Assembly (NCBI GenBank): GCA_016776705.1
Contig: JADHSW010000011.1
Location: 1 to 26,636 of the forward strand
Source of the DNA: Rhodospirillales bacterium
GTDB lineage: Bacteria; Pseudomonadota; Alphaproteobacteria; Rhodospirillales; JABHCV01
DNA length: 26,636 nt
Reading direction: 5' to 3'
Positions 23,986 through 26,636 of this stretch are shown in pieces (positions within the stretch are counted from its first letter, which is position 1; each line of letters starts with the position of its first letter). The position numbers and the translations under genes are program-made. The notes below the pieces were generated by a model. It was not told the DNA's origin, did no database searches, and saw nothing but the letters and a program-made list of their open reading frames with translations.

Positions 23986-24681
23986 ATGTTAAGTGTCTCA
24001 AATATCGAAACATTTTATGGCGAAACTCAGGCGCTTTTTGGCACCTCCCTTGAAGTGGCAGAAGGTGAAGTGGTGGCATTGCTGGGACCAAACGGTGCCG
24101 GTAAAACAACGACCCTGCGTTCTATCCTGGGGCTGTCGCCGGCACGCAGCGGATCAATTCATTTTGATGGCAGGGATGTCACCAGAACCGCCACCTGCGA
24201 CATTGCCAATGCCGGTGTAGGCTGGGTTCCCGATGATCGTCGTATCTTCCCCACTTTAAAGGTCAAAACCAACCTGTCGTTGGGAAAGAAGAAAACCCGT
24301 TTTCGTTCATGGTCTGAAAACGAAATGTTCGAAATATTCTCGGCCATTGAATATTTGATGGAACGCGATTGCGAGAACCTGTCTGGCGGCGAGATGCAAA
24401 TGGTTGCCATTTCCCGTGCACTGTTAGGCTCGCCAGGGTTGGTTTTGTTCGATGAGCCGTCTCAAGGGCTGGCCCCGAAAGTCGTGCAGGATGTGATGAA
24501 AACCATTACACGGCTAAAAAGTGAGGGCATTGCGGTGTTGGTGGTTGAACAAAACGCCTTGAGCGCCTTGCAGGTCAGCGACCGGGTCTACGTTATGGAT
24601 CACGGCCGGATTGTCCACGAAGGCAGCGCCCAGGCTTTACTTGATGATGACGCGTTACGTACGCGGCTGTTGGGGATTTAA
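23986..24681 (+). CDS. HAAT ABC importer ATPase (LivF-like)
   Basis: This 231-residue ATPase has Walker A GPNGAGKT, the LivF-type Q-loop region VPDDRRIFPTL, signature LSGGEMQ, Walker B LVLFDE and an H-loop VVEQNALSAL, where the histidine is glutamine, as is usual in LivF proteins. Length is normal (about 230-240). It starts directly after the LivG-like stop codon, with no spacer, so translation is probably coupled. It would form the heterodimeric motor with LivG. Confidence 0.94.
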   Translation: MLSVSNIETFYGETQALFGTSLEVAEGEVVALLGPNGAGKTTTLRSILGLSPARSGSIHFDGRDVTRTATCDIANAGVGWVPDDRRIFPTLKVKTNLSLGKKKTRFRSWSENEMFEIFSAIEYLMERDCENLSGGEMQMVAISRALLGSPGLVLFDEPSQGLAPKVVQDVMKTITRLKSEGIAVLVVEQNALSALQVSDRVYVMDHGRIVHEGSAQALLDDDALRTRLLGI

Positions 24682-24684
24682 GCC

Positions 24685-25302
24685 ATGAGCACACCAATGT
24701 TAGATGTCAAAGGGCTTCGCAAAATTTACCAGCGCGGTTTTATCAATAAAGAAGAGACCTTCCGGCTGGAGGCGAACTTCAAAATTGATGAACCTCAGGT
24801 CGTCGGCGTCATGGGGCCTAATGGTTCGGGCAAGACAACACTGTTTGAATTAATAACAGGTTCCAACCAGCCAACAGAAGGCGAGGTGCTGTGCGCCGGT
24901 CAAAACATTCATGACGTCAAATATCGTCAGCGCGACCGTTTGGCTATTCACTACCACCAGTCCTATCAGGTTCGCCATTTTAGCAAGACCAAACCGTCAT
25001 TCATGATGGAAAAGCCTGTATCCGATTACCCAATGGTCCACCTGTTTGATGAACCGCAGTTTAACACCCAGGACGGTTATATCGGTTTCATGCTGGATTT
25101 CTTCAAGCGCTTACGGGCCGATGGTCGTCTGGTCTTCCTTTGCGTCCATCCAAACGAAAAATTTCACGTCAAGATCATGCGTGAAGCGTGCGATCGCTAC
25201 ATCTTCGTTCAAAAAGGTCAACTTAGTTTTGCCGATGATTACGACACCCTGCTCGAAAATCCGGATGTTATGGATTATCTCGGCGCATTGGCTGCGTACT
25301 GA
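24685..25302 (+). CDS. Short ABC-type ATPase lacking the signature region
   Basis: This 205-residue third ATP-binding protein follows LivF by three bases. Walker A GPNGSGKT (44-51), a Q-loop-like Q92, Walker B VHLFDE (118-123) and a histidine at the H-loop position (CVHPNE, H155) are present. Only about 30 residues separate Q92 from D122, whereas the usual distance is near 75. The helical subdomain and LSGGQ signature are therefore missing. The D-loop is also altered (EPQFNTQD). The frame is open throughout, with normal coding character and no stop. It could be a degraded gene kept in frame, or a specialised ATP-binding accessory protein that needs a partner signature, for example LivG or LivF. 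Family recognised, function unknown. Confidence 0.8.
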   Translation: MSTPMLDVKGLRKIYQRGFINKEETFRLEANFKIDEPQVVGVMGPNGSGKTTLFELITGSNQPTEGEVLCAGQNIHDVKYRQRDRLAIHYHQSYQVRHFSKTKPSFMMEKPVSDYPMVHLFDEPQFNTQDGYIGFMLDFFKRLRADGRLVFLCVHPNEKFHVKIMREACDRYIFVQKGQLSFADDYDTLLENPDVMDYLGALAAY

Positions 25303-25313
25303 AGGGTCCGTAA

Positions 25314-26057
25314 ATGACAACACTTGAAAATAGACTGGCATTGGTAAGCGGCGCGGCAGGGGTTCTGGGCGAAGCGGTCGTGCGCTCCTTGATAGCCCGC
25401 GGCTGCCGGGTGTTAATGATCGATATTCAGCTCCCGCCCCTTGAAGTTCTCGCCGCAGAATTAGGCACCAAGGCCATTGCCTTGCAATTGGACGTCAGTG
25501 ACGATCAGGCGATCGCCAAGTCGGCGGCAGGGATTCGGGAAACCTGGGGAGACGTCGATATTCTGGTCAACAATGCCGGTATCCTTTCCAACAACAAGGC
25601 CGTAGAGACGACCCCCGAAGAATGGCGCAGGCTCATGTCGATCAATCTGGACGGAGCGTTCTTCCTTGCCCGGGAATGGCTGGATGGCATGAAAGCAAAA
25701 GGCTGGGGACGAATTGTCAATATCTGTTCATTGGCAGCCAAGACCGGCGGCCTGACCGCCGGCACGGCCTATACGACATCAAAGGGTGGCATGACGGCGC
25801 TTACTTTTTCGCTGGCCCGTGAATCGGCAAGCTTTGGCGTCACCGTAAACGGTGTCTCACCCGCCTATATCAAAACGCCGATGGTCACAGAACAACTCAC
25901 ACAAGAGCAGCAACAGAAACTTTTGAACGATATTCCTGTCGGGCGCTTTTGCGAGGGTGAGGAAGTGGCCCATGTGGTTGATTTTCTCGTCTCGCCCTTA
26001 TCAGGGTTTATCACGGGCGAGATCATTGATATCAACGGCGGCCTTCATCTGGATTAA
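25314..26057 (+). CDS. Short-chain dehydrogenase/reductase
   Basis: This 247-residue classical SDR has a nucleotide-binding motif SGAAGVLGEA (12-21), an acidic D37 after the second strand that favours NAD(H), NNAG (86-89), N111, catalytic S139, and Y153/K157 (YTTSK). The C-terminal segment GEIIDINGG is typical. It is a complete, probably active enzyme that likely oxidises a secondary alcohol or reduces the matching ketone. It follows the short ATPase by 11 bases, with AGGG upstream of the ATG, and is followed by a second SDR. Substrate not predictable, but the gene set suggests polyol, cyclitol or sugar-acid oxidation. Confidence 0.94.
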   Translation: MTTLENRLALVSGAAGVLGEAVVRSLIARGCRVLMIDIQLPPLEVLAAELGTKAIALQLDVSDDQAIAKSAAGIRETWGDVDILVNNAGILSNNKAVETTPEEWRRLMSINLDGAFFLAREWLDGMKAKGWGRIVNICSLAAKTGGLTAGTAYTTSKGGMTALTFSLARESASFGVTVNGVSPAYIKTPMVTEQLTQEQQQKLLNDIPVGRFCEGEEVAHVVDFLVSPLSGFITGEIIDINGGLHLD

Positions 26058-26074
26058 TTTGGAGATCAGGTATT

Positions 26075-26636
26075 TTGGAACAAATCGCACCGGTTATTGA
26101 TTTTAAAGCCGAACTGTCGAACAGCTTTGATCTGGACGGTAAAGTGGCTTACCTGCCCGGCGGTTACGGCGGTATCGGGGAGGCTATTGCCTGGGGATTG
26201 GCTGTCAGGGGTGCGGCTGTTGTGATCGCTGGACGCAACGCCGAAAAGGCCAGGGCATTAGCTGAAAATATTAATGAGGCCGGATTTGTTGCTTCTGGTT
26301 TAGCCGTCGATGTGAAATCCGTAGGTGAAATCAAGGACTCCGTCGATGCCGTTGTGGACCTTCACGGCAAGATCGACATCCTGATGAACTGCGTTGGCAT
26401 TCAAATCGAACAGCCGCTCCTCGAGGTGACGGAAGAAGCCTTTGAGGAAGTTATTGAAGTCAATTTAAAGGCATCCATGTTTCTGGCGCAGGCGGCGGCG
26501 CGTCGTCAGATAGAAGCGGGCAATGGCGGCAAGCAAGTGCATTTGTTGTCGGTGCGCGCCCAGTTGGGTATTCGCAATCGGGGCTATTCGGCCTACTGCT
26601 CCAGCAAGGGTGGTCAGGTGATGCTGATCAAGCAGC
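26075..26636 (+). CDS. Short-chain dehydrogenase/reductase (partial, runs off right edge)
   Basis: The first 187 residues of a second SDR are visible. It starts at TTG 26075, with GGAGATCAGG upstream. An 18-residue N-terminal extension (MEQIAPVIDFKAELSNSF) precedes LDGKVAYLPGGYGGIGEAIA. The glycine motif is GGYGGIG (29-35). AGRN (R54) after the second strand suggests NADP(H) preference, in contrast to the upstream SDR. NNAG is replaced by NCVG (105-108), and catalytic S159, Y174 and K178 (YCSSK) are present. The 3' end lies outside the window. Two SDRs with probably different cofactor use could carry out consecutive oxidation and reduction, as in epimerisation through a ketone. Confidence 0.88.
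   Translation, partial: MEQIAPVIDFKAELSNSFDLDGKVAYLPGGYGGIGEAIAWGLAVRGAAVVIAGRNAEKARALAENINEAGFVASGLAVDVKSVGEIKDSVDAVVDLHGKIDILMNCVGIQIEQPLLEVTEEAFEEVIEVNLKASMFLAQAAARRQIEAGNGGKQVHLLSVRAQLGIRNRGYSAYCSSKGGQVMLIKQ

Overview
The window looks like a carbohydrate and polyol catabolism region from an alphaproteobacterium. The evidence is moderate GC coding DNA with very AT-rich promoter gaps, a sugar ABC importer encoded with two different ATPases, an RpiR-type regulator joined to iol genes, and IolC fused to a DUF2090 domain. No rRNA, tRNA, CRISPR array, integrase or intact insertion sequence was seen. Twenty-six protein genes are called; the last one runs off the right edge. Genus cannot be fixed from this sequence alone.

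Region 1 (1-14045). A LacI-family repressor gene on the minus strand (218-1252) faces a 346-base regulatory gap. A long plus-strand operon follows. It encodes a TIM-barrel sugar isomerase/epimerase-like protein, a Gfo/Idh/MocA dehydrogenase, a complete CUT1-type sugar importer (ATPase A, binding protein, two permeases, ATPase B, a small three-helix membrane protein), xylulokinase (xylB), xylose isomerase (xylA), a ketose/inosose epimerase-like protein and a VOC-fold protein. XylA and XylB carry all the catalytic residues checked, so the operon ends in D-xylose -> D-xylulose -> xylulose 5-phosphate. The dehydrogenase plus TIM-barrel pair at the front is not needed for free xylose, which suggests the imported substrate is a xyloside or another pentose derivative.

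Region 2 (14085-17669, minus strand). This is a compact three-gene unit, rpiR-type regulator > iolC-DUF2090 > iolB, with 1-nt spacing and a 4-nt overlap. It covers two or three steps of myo-inositol degradation. iolG, iolE and iolD are not in the window.

Region 3 (17873-26636, plus strand). A second RpiR-type regulator is divergent from the first. After a separate promoter come a beta-hydroxyacid dehydrogenase, a branched-chain-amino-acid-type (HAAT) importer (binding protein, strong terminator, two permeases, LivG-like and LivF-like ATPases), a shortened ABC ATPase lacking the signature motif, and two SDR dehydrogenases. The substrate is unknown. The enzyme set points to oxidation of a hydroxylated compound such as a polyol, cyclitol or sugar acid.

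The three regions may be wired together. A near-identical 14-bp element, TAGAAAATAWWTTC, occurs upstream of the xyl-type operon (1449-1462, inverted), between the two rpiR genes (17771-17784) and at the promoter of the dehydrogenase/HAAT unit (18850-18863). Other points of interest are the complementary defects in the two CUT1 ATPases, the signature-less ABC protein, and the dehydrogenase/TIM-barrel pair joined to xylAB.
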